A stretch of 20,217 bases of DNA, taken from the NCBI GenBank assembly GCA_946061495.1, contig CAMGSV010000021.1, forward strand, positions 1-20,217, read 5' to 3'. Under the pieces are notes generated by a model. The model was not told the origin of the DNA, did not search any database, and worked only from the letters and a program-made list of their open reading frames with translations. Source of the DNA: an uncultured Spirochaetales bacterium. GTDB taxonomy: Bacteria > Spirochaetota > Spirochaetia > Treponematales > Treponemataceae. Numbering within the stretch: position 1 is the stretch's first letter; each line of letters begins with the position of its first letter. Shown here in pieces: positions 5,933-14,248 of the stretch. The position numbers and the translations under genes were made by a program.

Positions 5933-7276
5933 TCAGCTTCCCTGGCGGGAAAAGAAGATGATCACCGGGTTGGAGCTTCTGTCGGAAACCGTCTTTCCGT
6001 TGAAATGGGCTCCATTGGCACTTTCAAGACGCAGCCCCGTCTCCTCAATCTTGTACAGGAAGTGCACCTCCCGAGTCCCCTTGTCAAAGTGGAAGGTCAT
6101 CACGCCGTCATACCGTCCGGTCAGCGAGCGGGACAGGAAATAATCGAAGGACACCCTTCCCCGACCCAAGGCTCCCTGGGGAATTACCGCCGGCTGCAGC
6201 TGACGATAGCCGCTCCACTGGAACTGGTTCTCCCCGCTGAAGGTGAGCTTTCCATAGTTGGAGCTGGAGAACACCGGCCCGAAGGCTTCCAGTTCGGCAT
6301 ACAGCTGCTGTCGACGACGTGTCTCCTGGGCGATGAGTGAATCCACCGACTCATCCAAAAGCACAAAGTCGTAGGAGGTGGGCCGGCCATAGTCATCCGT
6401 GTACTGCACCACAATGTAGTCATCCTTTCTGATGGTGACACTGATGGGGGTGTCGGTAAACTGGTACTTGTTGGTGCCAGTCTTCTCCACCCCAACGTAG
6501 GGGAAGGACACCGCAAGGTCATCCACCTTCAGCTGCACCGTGCCGGACTGGGCGCCAGTGTCAAAGCGATACCGCTTTTCCAGCTGCTCCAGATCCAGAT
6601 TGCGAGACTCCACCATGTTCCGATAGCTGTCGGGATGCCAGCGTCGTGCCAGCATCTTCTGCAGCACCTCGTCCTGCTGCTTGGTTGCAGCTGCCACCGG
6701 TGCAGTTTCCTGTTCATCCACTTCCCTGTTGTCGAAGAGCCGCAGATTGTAGGAAAAGCACCAGCCCTGGGTTCCGTCACTGGTGAGCACCCGCAGCCAT
6801 TCGCCCTCCATGGCATTCTTTCCAGACATGACCGCTGCACCTTCGCCACGATACAGCACCTTGATGACCTCATCCTTCCGCAGGCGGTATACCTGCTTGG
6901 CCGTGTTCACCGGCTCGGCACGCATGGGCAAACCATCCAATGCCACCCGGGCGTACTGGTACTGGTATTCAGCGTACCGACTGAAAGACTTCTCTGCGGC
7001 GGACTTGGAGGCTGGCTCCGTAATCTGCCACAGGGGCACCTCGAATTTCTGGTCGGAATCCATGGTGCCGATAACGTATGTTTGGGAGATGTTGGACTTG
7101 ATGTACACAGGAACAATGTCGCCATCATTCAGGTTCTGCTCCGGCAAGGACCAGAGCATGACGCTGTAGCCCATTCGGTCGGAACAACTGGTTGCAAACA
7201 AGACAAAAAGCAGGAGCCCGCAAATGACTGCGGGAAACCCACAAATAGTAGCTCTAAAAGATAATCCCTTTGACAT
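5933..7276 (-). CDS. SH3-domain lipoprotein (treponemal type)
   Basis: 447 residues from ATG 7276. The N-terminus is a lipoprotein signal: positive residues, a hydrophobic run (AVICGLLLFVLF) and lipobox ATSC with Cys31 as the lipidated residue. A conserved extracytoplasmic segment (VMLWSLPEQNLNDGDIVPVY) follows. A bacterial SH3 domain spans about 110-180 (LDGLPMRAEP...GEWLRVLTSDGTQGWCFSYN). The rest is rich in beta strands with no recognised fold. Large lipoproteins of this layout are characteristic of treponemes; the function is unknown, possibly binding cell-wall or envelope material. An open frame extends far upstream of the Met, but it only overlaps mraY. The start has no clear ribosome binding site and sits just downstream of the mraY terminator, so its promoter is uncertain. 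Confidence 0.8.
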   Translation of the reverse strand: MSKGLSFRATICGFPAVICGLLLFVLFATSCSDRMGYSVMLWSLPEQNLNDGDIVPVYIKSNISQTYVIGTMDSDQKFEVPLWQITEPASKSAAEKSFSRYAEYQYQYARVALDGLPMRAEPVNTAKQVYRLRKDEVIKVLYRGEGAAVMSGKNAMEGEWLRVLTSDGTQGWCFSYNLRLFDNREVDEQETAPVAAATKQQDEVLQKMLARRWHPDSYRNMVESRNLDLEQLEKRYRFDTGAQSGTVQLKVDDLAVSFPYVGVEKTGTNKYQFTDTPISVTIRKDDYIVVQYTDDYGRPTSYDFVLLDESVDSLIAQETRRRQQLYAELEAFGPVFSSSNYGKLTFSGENQFQWSGYRQLQPAVIPQGALGRGRVSFDYFLSRSLTGRYDGVMTFHFDKGTREVHFLYKIEETGLRLESANGAHFNGKTVSDRSSNPVIIFFSRQGS

Positions 7277-7290
7277 GGTATAGAGGATAC

Positions 7291-7323
7291 CATAAAGAAA
7301 AGAGCGAGGAAAGCCCCCGCCCT
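7291..7323 (-). terminator. Rho-independent terminator after mraY
   Basis: On the minus strand AGGGCGGGG pairs with CCTCGCTCT across a 5-nt loop. The stem is nine pairs, two of them G-U, and it is followed by TTTCTTT. It starts a few bases after the mraY stop codon and ends the purH-mraY transcript. The A-rich other side could make it act on the plus strand as well. Confidence 0.7.
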
Positions 7324-7329
7324 TTTTCC

Positions 7330-8403
7330 TTATCGTACCTTCAGCATGATTCCCAGCAGGGCCATGGTTATCAGGGCCTGCATGATCATGAACTTGATGA
7401 GAACCTGGGTGGGAGACCAGCCGTGGTTGTGCCGCATGTGGTCGTGGAGGGGGAATCGAATCTTGGAAAAGACCCGGATCTTGAAGAACCGCAAAAGGAG
7501 TATCTTCAGCAGTCCCATGCCGCCGTTCACGAAGATGATGGAGGAGGTGGCCAGAATCAGGAAGGGATTGCCGCTCACCAGCACACAGACTCCGATGTAA
7601 AAGCCCAGGGCACGGCTTCCAGCATCTCCCATCAGCACCTTGCTGGGAAAGGCATTGTGCCACAGGTAGCCCATCAGGACACCCGCCAAAGCGAAGGTCA
7701 TCACCGCCCAGCTGGCCCCCTGGCTGATGTGGGGAACCAGCAGGTAGGAGGCAATCTCCTTGTGGCCCAACACAAAGTAGAAGAGGCATCCCATGGTGAT
7801 GAGGGCAATCAGCACCAGGGTACTGGAAAGACCGTCAACGCCGTCGGTGCAGTTGGTGGTATTGATGGAAAGCCACAGAATGACGGTGGCCATCATGATG
7901 TAGAGCCAGGGAGCCACCACCAGTGACTCCGAAAGGAAGGGGAGCCAGATGGAGACAGTGCCGTCCTCCGTTGTCCGTGAAATGAAGCTGTACAGGAGGA
8001 TGGCGGCCACCAGACAGATGGCCAAATCCAGGGCTCCCTTCAGGTACTCCCCCCAGCTGGTGGTGCTGCGGTCGTCAAGGAAGCCGGTGACCATGGTGAG
8101 CCAGGTAAGGGCCAACATACAGGCCTGCAAACCACGCAGCGGCACCACCAGCACACAAATCAGGGTGAAGAAGGTGATGAACACAGACCCAGCCCCCGTG
8201 GGCTTCCCCTTGGCAGCTTCCGCCGTCAGGGTAAACTCCCGCCCCCGGTCCTGGGGAAGCCAGCCGTAGAATTTGGGCAGGAGAAAACAGGTGACAAAGA
8301 AGCCGAGATACAGGGCCAGCACAATCAGCACCACATAGGACTGCAAAAGCCGTGCCGGCCCAAAGGATTCCATCAGCCAAGCAGCAAGGTAAAAGAGCAC
8401 CAT
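7330..8403 (-). CDS. mraY: Phospho-N-acetylmuramoyl-pentapeptide transferase (MraY)
   Basis: A 357-residue polytopic membrane enzyme that moves phospho-MurNAc-pentapeptide from UDP onto undecaprenyl phosphate, giving lipid I on the inner face of the membrane. About ten hydrophobic segments are visible. Family motifs appear in order: KGKPTGAG (65-72), the Asp pair in GFLDDRS (110-111), NTTNCTDGVDGLSS (180-193), GDAGSRALG (258-266) and PLHDHMRHNHGW (317-328). The last replaces the usual PLHHHxE, and KGKPTGAG replaces KxGTPTMGG, so it is a divergent member. The NTTNCTDGVDGLSS motif and overall plan favour MraY over WecA-type transferases. It begins 7 bp after purH and must share its transcript. 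The pairing of purH with mraY outside a division/cell-wall cluster is unusual. Confidence 0.82.
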   Translation of the reverse strand: MVLFYLAAWLMESFGPARLLQSYVVLIVLALYLGFFVTCFLLPKFYGWLPQDRGREFTLTAEAAKGKPTGAGSVFITFFTLICVLVVPLRGLQACMLALTWLTMVTGFLDDRSTTSWGEYLKGALDLAICLVAAILLYSFISRTTEDGTVSIWLPFLSESLVVAPWLYIMMATVILWLSINTTNCTDGVDGLSSTLVLIALITMGCLFYFVLGHKEIASYLLVPHISQGASWAVMTFALAGVLMGYLWHNAFPSKVLMGDAGSRALGFYIGVCVLVSGNPFLILATSSIIFVNGGMGLLKILLLRFFKIRVFSKIRFPLHDHMRHNHGWSPTQVLIKFMIMQALITMALLGIMLKVR

Positions 8404-8410
8404 CTACCCC

Positions 8411-10120
8411 TTAGTGCTTGAAGTGGCGTGTCCCGGTGAACACCATGGCGATGCCATGCTTGTTGCAGGCATCGATGGACTCCTGGTCCCGCAGGGAGCC
8501 GCCGGGCTGGACAATGGCCTTGATACCGAATTCGGCGGCCTTTTCCACACAGTCGGCGAAGGGGAAGAAGGCGTCGCTCACCAGCACCTGGGCAGCCTCG
8601 ACCTTGGCGGCGTCGGTGACAGCCTTGGCCCGCTCCAGCGCCTGTCCGGCCGCCCAGATGCGGTTTGTCTGGCCACAGCCAATGCCGATGGCGGCCCGAT
8701 CCTTGATCACCAGGATTGCGTTTGACTTGGCGAACATGGCCACCGCCATGCCAAAGGCCATCTCGTCAATCTGAGCCTGGGTGGGGCGGGCCTTGGTCAC
8801 AATGTCCCAGCGGCTGAACAGCTCATTGTCCCGATTCTGCACCAAAAGGCCGCCGTCTACAGCGATGCACTCCCAGTCCTCGTCGGCAGATACGGCAGCC
8901 ACCACCAGCCGCAGGTTCTTCTTCTCAGCGAACACCGCCTTGGCCTCCTCGGTAAAGCCAGGAGCGACAATCACCTCCAGGAAGCACGTGCTCATTTCCT
9001 CTGCCGCAGCCTTGTCCACCACGGCGCTGCATCCCACAATGCCGCCAAAAATGGAGACGGGATCACAGTCATAGGTCTTCTTGTAGGAATCAAGCACGGA
9101 GGCTCCCAGGGCAGCGCCACAGGGGGTGTTGTGCTTCAGGGCAACGGTGAAGACGCTGCTGGAGGCCTCCCCAAAGGATACGGACAGGGGGGTACCAGAG
9201 GGATTGGCCTTGGAGCCGTCAGCCAGCTTGCCGCAGATGGGCCCCTCCCACTGGGAATAGTCGGTGCCGGAAACGCTGGCGGCCTGACGCACAAACCGAT
9301 TGAAGGCACAAACGGCCTTCCAGGCCACGTCCAGATCACGGATGTTGTTGTAGGAAAGCTCCTTGCCCTGCAGCTGCTCCATGCCACCAAAGGCACCCCT
9401 TCGATCTGCCCACAAATAGAGGGCAGCCTGCTGATGACCGTTCTCCCCGTAGCGCAGGGACTGCCCCTTCACCAAGGACATGGGATAGTACTGGGGCAGC
9501 AGGGGATCAAAGGTGGCATTTCCATCCTGATCCACACAGGCATCGAGGCCGTCGAACATAAAGCGACACACGGCGGCATCGTAGGCACTGGTGAGGTTGA
9601 ACACCTTGCCAGCCAGGCGGCGGTGCAGCACCAGATTCTTGGAGCCGCCACTGATTTCTGCCATGGCATCGGCATAGTCGGCGGGGTCCGTGAGCACCAG
9701 CACGTCCTGCCAGTTCTTGGCGGCGGAACGGAGCATGGTGGGGCCACCGATATCGATGAATTCCACCGTCTCCTCAAAGGAAAGCCCCGCCTGCACCTTG
9801 TCAAAGAAGGGATAGAGGTTGACGCACACCAAGTCGATGGGAGCCACTCCCAGCTGGTTCAGGGAATCCATGTGGGCGGCCTTGTCCCGGATGGCAAGAA
9901 TTCCTGCATGAACCTTGGGATGGAGGGTCTTCACCCGGCCGTCGAGACACTCCGGGAACTCGGTCACGGCGCTCACATCGGTGACAGGAACTCCCTGCTC
10001 TACCAGATACTTGGCGGTTCCGCCAGTGGAAAGAATCTCCCAGTCATTCTTATGCAGAAAGCTGGCCAGCTCCAGCACACCATCTTTGACAAAAACACTG
10101 ATAAGGGCACGTCTGCGCAT
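8411..10120 (-). CDS. purH: Bifunctional AICAR transformylase/IMP cyclohydrolase
   Basis: 569 residues catalysing the last two steps of de novo IMP synthesis. The N-terminal cyclohydrolase domain covers about 1-200 (STGGTAKYL, GRVKTLHPKVHAGIL, NLYPF, DIGGPTMLRSAAKN). The transformylase domain has LRYGENGHQ (222-230), LSYNNIRDLD and the catalytic KHNTPCG (329-335), and ends MVFTGTRHFKH. ATG 10120 has GAGGTG five bases upstream. It is about 40 residues longer than typical PurH because of an insert at about 277-322 (VSGTDYSQWEGPICGKLADG...) before the active-site Lys-His. Two conserved motifs are altered: GENPHQ reads GENGHQ, and the first strand reads SVFVKDG instead of SVSDKTG. The frame is intact, so activity is likely. 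It is followed at 7 bp by mraY. Confidence 0.95.
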   Translation of the reverse strand: MRRRALISVFVKDGVLELASFLHKNDWEILSTGGTAKYLVEQGVPVTDVSAVTEFPECLDGRVKTLHPKVHAGILAIRDKAAHMDSLNQLGVAPIDLVCVNLYPFFDKVQAGLSFEETVEFIDIGGPTMLRSAAKNWQDVLVLTDPADYADAMAEISGGSKNLVLHRRLAGKVFNLTSAYDAAVCRFMFDGLDACVDQDGNATFDPLLPQYYPMSLVKGQSLRYGENGHQQAALYLWADRRGAFGGMEQLQGKELSYNNIRDLDVAWKAVCAFNRFVRQAASVSGTDYSQWEGPICGKLADGSKANPSGTPLSVSFGEASSSVFTVALKHNTPCGAALGASVLDSYKKTYDCDPVSIFGGIVGCSAVVDKAAAEEMSTCFLEVIVAPGFTEEAKAVFAEKKNLRLVVAAVSADEDWECIAVDGGLLVQNRDNELFSRWDIVTKARPTQAQIDEMAFGMAVAMFAKSNAILVIKDRAAIGIGCGQTNRIWAAGQALERAKAVTDAAKVEAAQVLVSDAFFPFADCVEKAAEFGIKAIVQPGGSLRDQESIDACNKHGIAMVFTGTRHFKH

Positions 10121-10154
10121 TGCTACACCTCGTTGAATTGCATTGTATTCAAGC

Positions 10155-10183
10155 AGTATACACAATTCTCATAGAAAGGCCAA
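10155..10183 (-). promoter_or_regulatory. Promoter of purH-mraY
   Basis: On the minus strand TTGGCC (10183-10178), a 17-bp spacer, then TATACT (10160-10155), about 35 bp before the purH start. The boxes match the sigma-70 consensus at 4/6 and 5/6 with ideal spacing. No riboswitch fold is evident in the short leader. Confidence 0.6.
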
Positions 10184-10232
10184 GGGAGGGGACCCAGACT
10201 TTCTTCTGGAAAAGGAGACTGGAGACTCCCAG

Positions 10233-10276
10233 AAAAAATCCCGGCATCCTGAAGAATGCGTCAGCAGGACACCGGG
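10233..10276 (-). terminator. Rho-independent terminator after the ECF transporter gene
   Basis: On the minus strand CCCGGTGTCCTG pairs with CAGGATGCCGGG (two central mismatches) around a 13-nt loop, followed by ATTTTTT. It begins 8 bp after the stop codon at 10285 and separates this unit from purH. Confidence 0.85.
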
Positions 10277-10284
10277 TCACAGAC

Positions 10285-12525
10285 TTATGAGTAGTAGCGA
10301 GCCGTCAGGGCATCCGCCAGCACCGAGGCCTGGTTCAAGGTTCTGATTGTCAGGGGAACCAGCAACGGCATGAGAATCCGTATTTTTGAGAAGAAGCCCG
10401 ACGCCTCACCCAATCCGCCCCGAATCAGCTGAATCTTCACAATGAGGGCAGCCTCCTGAGCCAGCAGCGGCACAAAGCGGAACACAATCCCTGCCACCAG
10501 CGTCACGTGACGCACCGGCAGCCCGCACTTTGCCAGGGGAAACAGGAGGCCCTCCAGTCCGTCAAGAATCTCCTGCTCGGAAATGGAGAAGACAAACACC
10601 GACAGGGAGATGAAGGCAGCGGTGAGATGCAGCAGCAGCAACACCCCCGCCAGAATCTTTGCGTCGGTGACAACCATCACGCCATACTCCCACACCACCG
10701 TGTCATCCGGCATCACCGGCAGGAAGAGCACCTGCACCAGAAAGAAGAACAGGAGCCAGGGAATGATCTTCAGCAGGGCCTTGAACCCGCTTTCCAACGG
10801 ATAGCGGGCCAGCAGAGCATAGACCAGCACCAAGCCCACGCAGATGCCTGCGGGAATGATGCTTTTGGTCACGAAGGAAAAGATGAACAGACAGAGGAAC
10901 AGCAGGTACTTGCCCAAGGCTGGAAGCTTTTGAATCAACGAGGACTTGTTGCTTCCTGCAGAAAAACTCCGGCCAAAGCTGGACAGAAACTTCAGCAGGC
11001 CCACCCCTTGCAGGGGTTCCTGCTTGTGGAGCATACCAATTTCCTCGAATGCATGGTCAGGAGCCTGGCCCTTGGCGAGGCGCTCCTCTACCAGCACCTC
11101 CTTGATGGACACCGGAACAGTGGGTGCCAGTCGCACAATGCGATGGGCCAGCAACGCCTCGTCCTCACGGTGGGTGGTGAACAGCACCGTCTTTCCCGCC
11201 TGCACCAGGGACAGAAGCATCTCCATCACCCTGCGGCGGCTCTTGGCATCAAGACCTGCGGTGGGCTCGTCAAAGAGCAGCACCTGCCCCTCCATGGCGA
11301 TGATTCCCGCCAGGGACACCTTCCGCTTCTCGCCGCCGGAAAGAGTCATGGTCTGTCGCTCACCAAAATCCTCGTAGGGAAGCCCCACCTGGGCCATGGC
11401 AAAACGCACCTTTTCCACCAGCTCCTGGCCGTCCACTCCTTGGTTCATGGGACCAAAGGCCACGTCATCGGCGGCAAATTCCTCGAACAGGCCATGGTCA
11501 CTGTCCTGCAAGGCCAGCAGGGGTCGAGCGTTACTGTATACGGAACCAGCCTGACTGTGGAGCAGTCCGGAGGCAATTTCCATCAGGGTGGACTTGCCAC
11601 AGCCTGAGGGACCCATCAAAGCAGTGAGCCGACCAGCCTCCACGGCCAGAGAAAATTTATCAAACAGGGATTTCTTGGAGAGCATCTGTTCGGCAGAGAA
11701 CGCATCCTGGTCATAGGAAAAGGTGATATCATGGAACACCAGGGCAGCCTCGTTCTGGAATCCCTCCGGAATCTCGTCGGAATACTCCTCCGACAGGGGG
11801 AGCCACCCCATGGAGGGACAGGGAACAAATGTACCTGGAGGTAGGGGCGTGCCGAAAAGGCGTTCCTCCATACTGGAGTCCTGCTTGAAGGCCTGGCACG
11901 AACCATCAAAAATCACCTGGCCACCATTCATGGCAATGACACGATGAGCTCGGTGGGCCTCCTCCAAGCTATGGGTGATGTGGAGAACGGTCTTCCCCTG
12001 CTGGTGCCACACATCCACCAAATCGAGAAGATGGCTGCGGGAAGCCTGGTCAATCATGGAGGTGGACTCATCAAGCACCAACAGGTCTGGATGGAGGGCG
12101 GTGATGCCAGCCACACCCAGCTTCTGCTTCTGCCCCTGGGAAAGGTCACGAGTCTTGCTCAGCAGCCGTTCCAACAGGCCCACCGCCTCAAGGCTGGCCA
12201 CCGTCCGACAGGCAATCTCCTCTCTGGAGCAGCCCAGATTCCGGGGACCAAAGGAGGTGTCTGCCTCCACGATATTGGCAACAATCTGGTCGCCGGGGCT
12301 CTGGAACACCAGGCCAATGCGAAGGTTCTCCTGCAAGGAGATGGTTCCAGCGGTTGGAGAGAGATACCCGCATATAAGTCGAGCCAAGGTGCTCTTTCCA
12401 GAGCCGTTAGCCCCAAGAATGGCAATATATTCACCCGTTTCCACGGAAAAGGAGACGTCCTTTACGGCATCCAAGTTCCGCTCGGGATAGGAAAATGTCA
12501 AATCTTGGATTTTTACAACAGACAT
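10285..12525 (-). CDS. Fused ECF transporter core: EcfA1-EcfA2-EcfT
   Basis: 746 residues combining three normally separate subunits of an energy-coupling-factor vitamin/metal importer. ATPase 1: Walker A GANGSGKST at 38-46, Q75, signature LSQGQKQKL at 128-136, Walker B LLVLDEST at 148-155. ATPase 2: Walker A GPSGCGKST at 305-313, signature LSGGEKRKVSLAG from 395, Walker B LLFDEPTAGLD from 416. From about 525 a polytopic EcfT region follows, with five or so hydrophobic segments. It ends with the two Arg motifs that couple to the ATPases (IQLIRGG and ADALTARYY). The DEST in place of DEPT in domain 1 keeps the catalytic Glu. No substrate-binding S component lies nearby, so it may serve several unlinked S components (group II) and the substrate cannot be named. 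It has its own promoter and terminator; the start is discussed under 12533-12561. Confidence 0.93.
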   Translation of the reverse strand: MSVVKIQDLTFSYPERNLDAVKDVSFSVETGEYIAILGANGSGKSTLARLICGYLSPTAGTISLQENLRIGLVFQSPGDQIVANIVEADTSFGPRNLGCSREEIACRTVASLEAVGLLERLLSKTRDLSQGQKQKLGVAGITALHPDLLVLDESTSMIDQASRSHLLDLVDVWHQQGKTVLHITHSLEEAHRAHRVIAMNGGQVIFDGSCQAFKQDSSMEERLFGTPLPPGTFVPCPSMGWLPLSEEYSDEIPEGFQNEAALVFHDITFSYDQDAFSAEQMLSKKSLFDKFSLAVEAGRLTALMGPSGCGKSTLMEIASGLLHSQAGSVYSNARPLLALQDSDHGLFEEFAADDVAFGPMNQGVDGQELVEKVRFAMAQVGLPYEDFGERQTMTLSGGEKRKVSLAGIIAMEGQVLLFDEPTAGLDAKSRRRVMEMLLSLVQAGKTVLFTTHREDEALLAHRIVRLAPTVPVSIKEVLVEERLAKGQAPDHAFEEIGMLHKQEPLQGVGLLKFLSSFGRSFSAGSNKSSLIQKLPALGKYLLFLCLFIFSFVTKSIIPAGICVGLVLVYALLARYPLESGFKALLKIIPWLLFFFLVQVLFLPVMPDDTVVWEYGVMVVTDAKILAGVLLLLHLTAAFISLSVFVFSISEQEILDGLEGLLFPLAKCGLPVRHVTLVAGIVFRFVPLLAQEAALIVKIQLIRGGLGEASGFFSKIRILMPLLVPLTIRTLNQASVLADALTARYYS

Positions 12526-12532
12526 GGAACCG

Positions 12533-12561
12533 ATTATACCTCTTTTGTTTCCATATTTCTA
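12533..12561 (-). promoter_or_regulatory. Promoter of the ECF transporter gene, possibly leaderless
   Basis: On the minus strand TAGAAA (12561-12556), a 17-bp spacer, then a perfect TATAAT (12538-12533). The ATG begins 7 bp after the -10 box, where transcription should start. The only Shine-Dalgarno-like GAGGT lies 12 bp before the ATG, partly upstream of the -10. Read-through from the aminotransferase gene would provide a normal leader instead. Confidence 0.5.
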
Positions 12562-12586
12562 CAGCCAGAGGGGACTCTTGAAAAAA

Positions 12587-13756
12587 TTATCCGTTCAGTT
12601 CCCGCACCAAAGCGGCGATTCGTTCCAGGGCAACCTTTATCTTGTTGATGTCCGTGGCATAGCAGCAGCGGATGTACCCCGCCCCACCGACACCGAACAC
12701 ATCCCCCGGCACCACCGCCACCTGGTACTCATTGATGAGCCGGGTGGCAAACTCCTCCGCCGTCAGACCGGTGGAGCTGATGTTGGGAAAGATGTAGAAG
12801 GCACCCTCCGGCTCAACCACCTCCAGTCCCATCTCCACAAAGGCCTTGTACATCAAATTCCGCCGCTGCTGATAGGAGACTCGCATCCGCTCCACCTCCC
12901 CCCAGCCGCTCCGCAGTCCCTCCAGGGCGGCGTACTGGCTCATGATGGGGGCGCAGATGGTGCTGTACTGGTGCAGCTTGTACACCTGTTCCATCAGCTG
13001 GGCGCAGCAGCACAGGTAGCCGATTCGCCAGCCGGTCATGGCAAAGGCCTTGGAGAATCCGTTGAGGACGATGGCGTAGTCCTTCATGCCGGGAAATGAG
13101 GCGATGGAGCAATGCTGGTTGCCGTCATACACCAGCTCGCAGTACACCTCGTCGGAAAGCACCCAAATCTGATGGTGCCTCACCACCTCCGCAATCTTCT
13201 CCAGCTCGGCGGCGGAAATCATGCGGCCCGTGGGATTGCTGGGAGAGCAGAGCATCAGTGCCTTGGTCTTAGGCGTGATGGCAGCCTCGATCTGCGCCGC
13301 CGTGGGATAGAATCCGTTGACGGAGGTGTCCAGATGCACCAGCGTGGTGTCGCAGAGGGCCGCCAGGGGCTGGTAGGACACGTAGCAGGGCTCGCAAATG
13401 ATGATTTCATCCCCAGGATTCAGCACGGCCCGCAGCACTGCGTCGATGGCCTCGGACACACCGATGGTCACCAGCACCTCCGTGGCAGGATTGTAGTGAA
13501 GGGCATAACGCTCCAAATAGCGGGAAATTTCCTGCCGCAGCTCCGGCAGGCCCCAGTTGGAGGTGTAGGAGGTGTGACCCTGCTCCAGGTGGTAGTAGGC
13601 CTCCTCCCGCATAACCCAGGGTGTGGAAAAGTCCGGCTCTCCCACTCCCAGCGAAATGATGTCATCCCGTCCCTGAATCAGCTCGAAAAACTTGCGAATG
13701 CCAGAGGGCGGAGTCCCAGTAATCTTTTGTGAAAAACGATCGCTTCTGCTGTTCAT
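12587..13756 (-). CDS. Class I/II PLP-dependent aminotransferase (AspC/MalY group)
   Basis: 389 residues of fold-type I. Visible are the N-terminal VGEPDFSTP (38-46), a Tyr/Asn environment in HTSYTSNWGL, CSPSNPTGR (170-178), SDEVYCELVY (201-210), and the PLP-binding Lys236 in SKAFAMTGWRIGYL. The substrate-carboxylate Arg lies in GYIRCCYAT near the end. This is an amino-acid aminotransferase; whether aspartate, aromatic or another substrate is preferred cannot be read. Its ATG shares one base with the stop of the Lrp/AsnC gene (TGATG), so the two are translationally coupled. The Lrp-type regulator may respond to the amino acid this enzyme handles. Confidence 0.9.
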   Translation of the reverse strand: MNSRSDRFSQKITGTPPSGIRKFFELIQGRDDIISLGVGEPDFSTPWVMREEAYYHLEQGHTSYTSNWGLPELRQEISRYLERYALHYNPATEVLVTIGVSEAIDAVLRAVLNPGDEIIICEPCYVSYQPLAALCDTTLVHLDTSVNGFYPTAAQIEAAITPKTKALMLCSPSNPTGRMISAAELEKIAEVVRHHQIWVLSDEVYCELVYDGNQHCSIASFPGMKDYAIVLNGFSKAFAMTGWRIGYLCCCAQLMEQVYKLHQYSTICAPIMSQYAALEGLRSGWGEVERMRVSYQQRRNLMYKAFVEMGLEVVEPEGAFYIFPNISSTGLTAEEFATRLINEYQVAVVPGDVFGVGGAGYIRCCYATDINKIKVALERIAALVRELNG

Positions 13757-14241
13757 CAGGCAGTCACTCCCTGTCGTCTGTCCTTCTTCTCGTCCACATA
13801 GAGCACGTCGTTTTCCTTGTAGGCCTTCAGCACAAAGTGGGTCTTGGTGCTTTTGACCCCATTGAGGGTAGACAGCTTGCGGGCCACAAAGAAGGCCACC
13901 TCCTGCAATGACTCCCCCTCGATGACCACCTTCAAGTCGTAGCCACCGGACATGAGGTAGAGGGACTTCACCTGGGGATAGCGGTAGATTCGGTCGGCAA
14001 TGGCGTCAAAGCCATGCTCCCGCTCCGGTGTCACCTGAATCTCGATTTCCGCCCGCACCCTTTCCTTGGACTCCGCCACCTTGTCTGGATTGACGATGGC
14101 GGCATATTTCAGGATAACACCGTCCGTCTCCAGCTTTCTGATGATGTCCGCCACCTCGTCCTCGCTGCGCTTTGTCATGGCGGCAATGTCCGCCACAGAC
14201 AGGCGGGCATTATTCTGCAGCAAATGCACAATCTCTTCCAT
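13756..14241 (-). CDS. Lrp/AsnC family transcriptional regulator
   Basis: 161 residues from ATG 14241, with AGGAG 11 bases upstream inside the end of the aldolase gene. An N-terminal winged helix-turn-helix covers about 1-60 (LLQNNARLSVADIAAMTKRS...IIRKLETDGVILKYAAIVNP). The C-terminal RAM/AsnC ligand-binding domain has the usual pattern (VKSLYLMSGGYDLKVVIEGE, TLNGVKSTKTHFVLKAYKEN). Such proteins form octamers and sense amino acids. Gene overlap with the aminotransferase suggests that the latter's metabolism is the regulated process. Open frame upstream of 14241 is only overlap with the aldolase gene. Confidence 0.9.
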   Translation of the reverse strand: MEEIVHLLQNNARLSVADIAAMTKRSEDEVADIIRKLETDGVILKYAAIVNPDKVAESKERVRAEIEIQVTPEREHGFDAIADRIYRYPQVKSLYLMSGGYDLKVVIEGESLQEVAFFVARKLSTLNGVKSTKTHFVLKAYKENDVLYVDEKKDRRQGVTA

Positions 14242-14248
14242 AAACTGT

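Noticed and set aside
7277..7789. N-terminal extension of the lipoprotein frame
   Set aside because: It overlaps the end of mraY in another frame and would bury the clear lipoprotein signal peptide; Met at 7276 is the sensible start.
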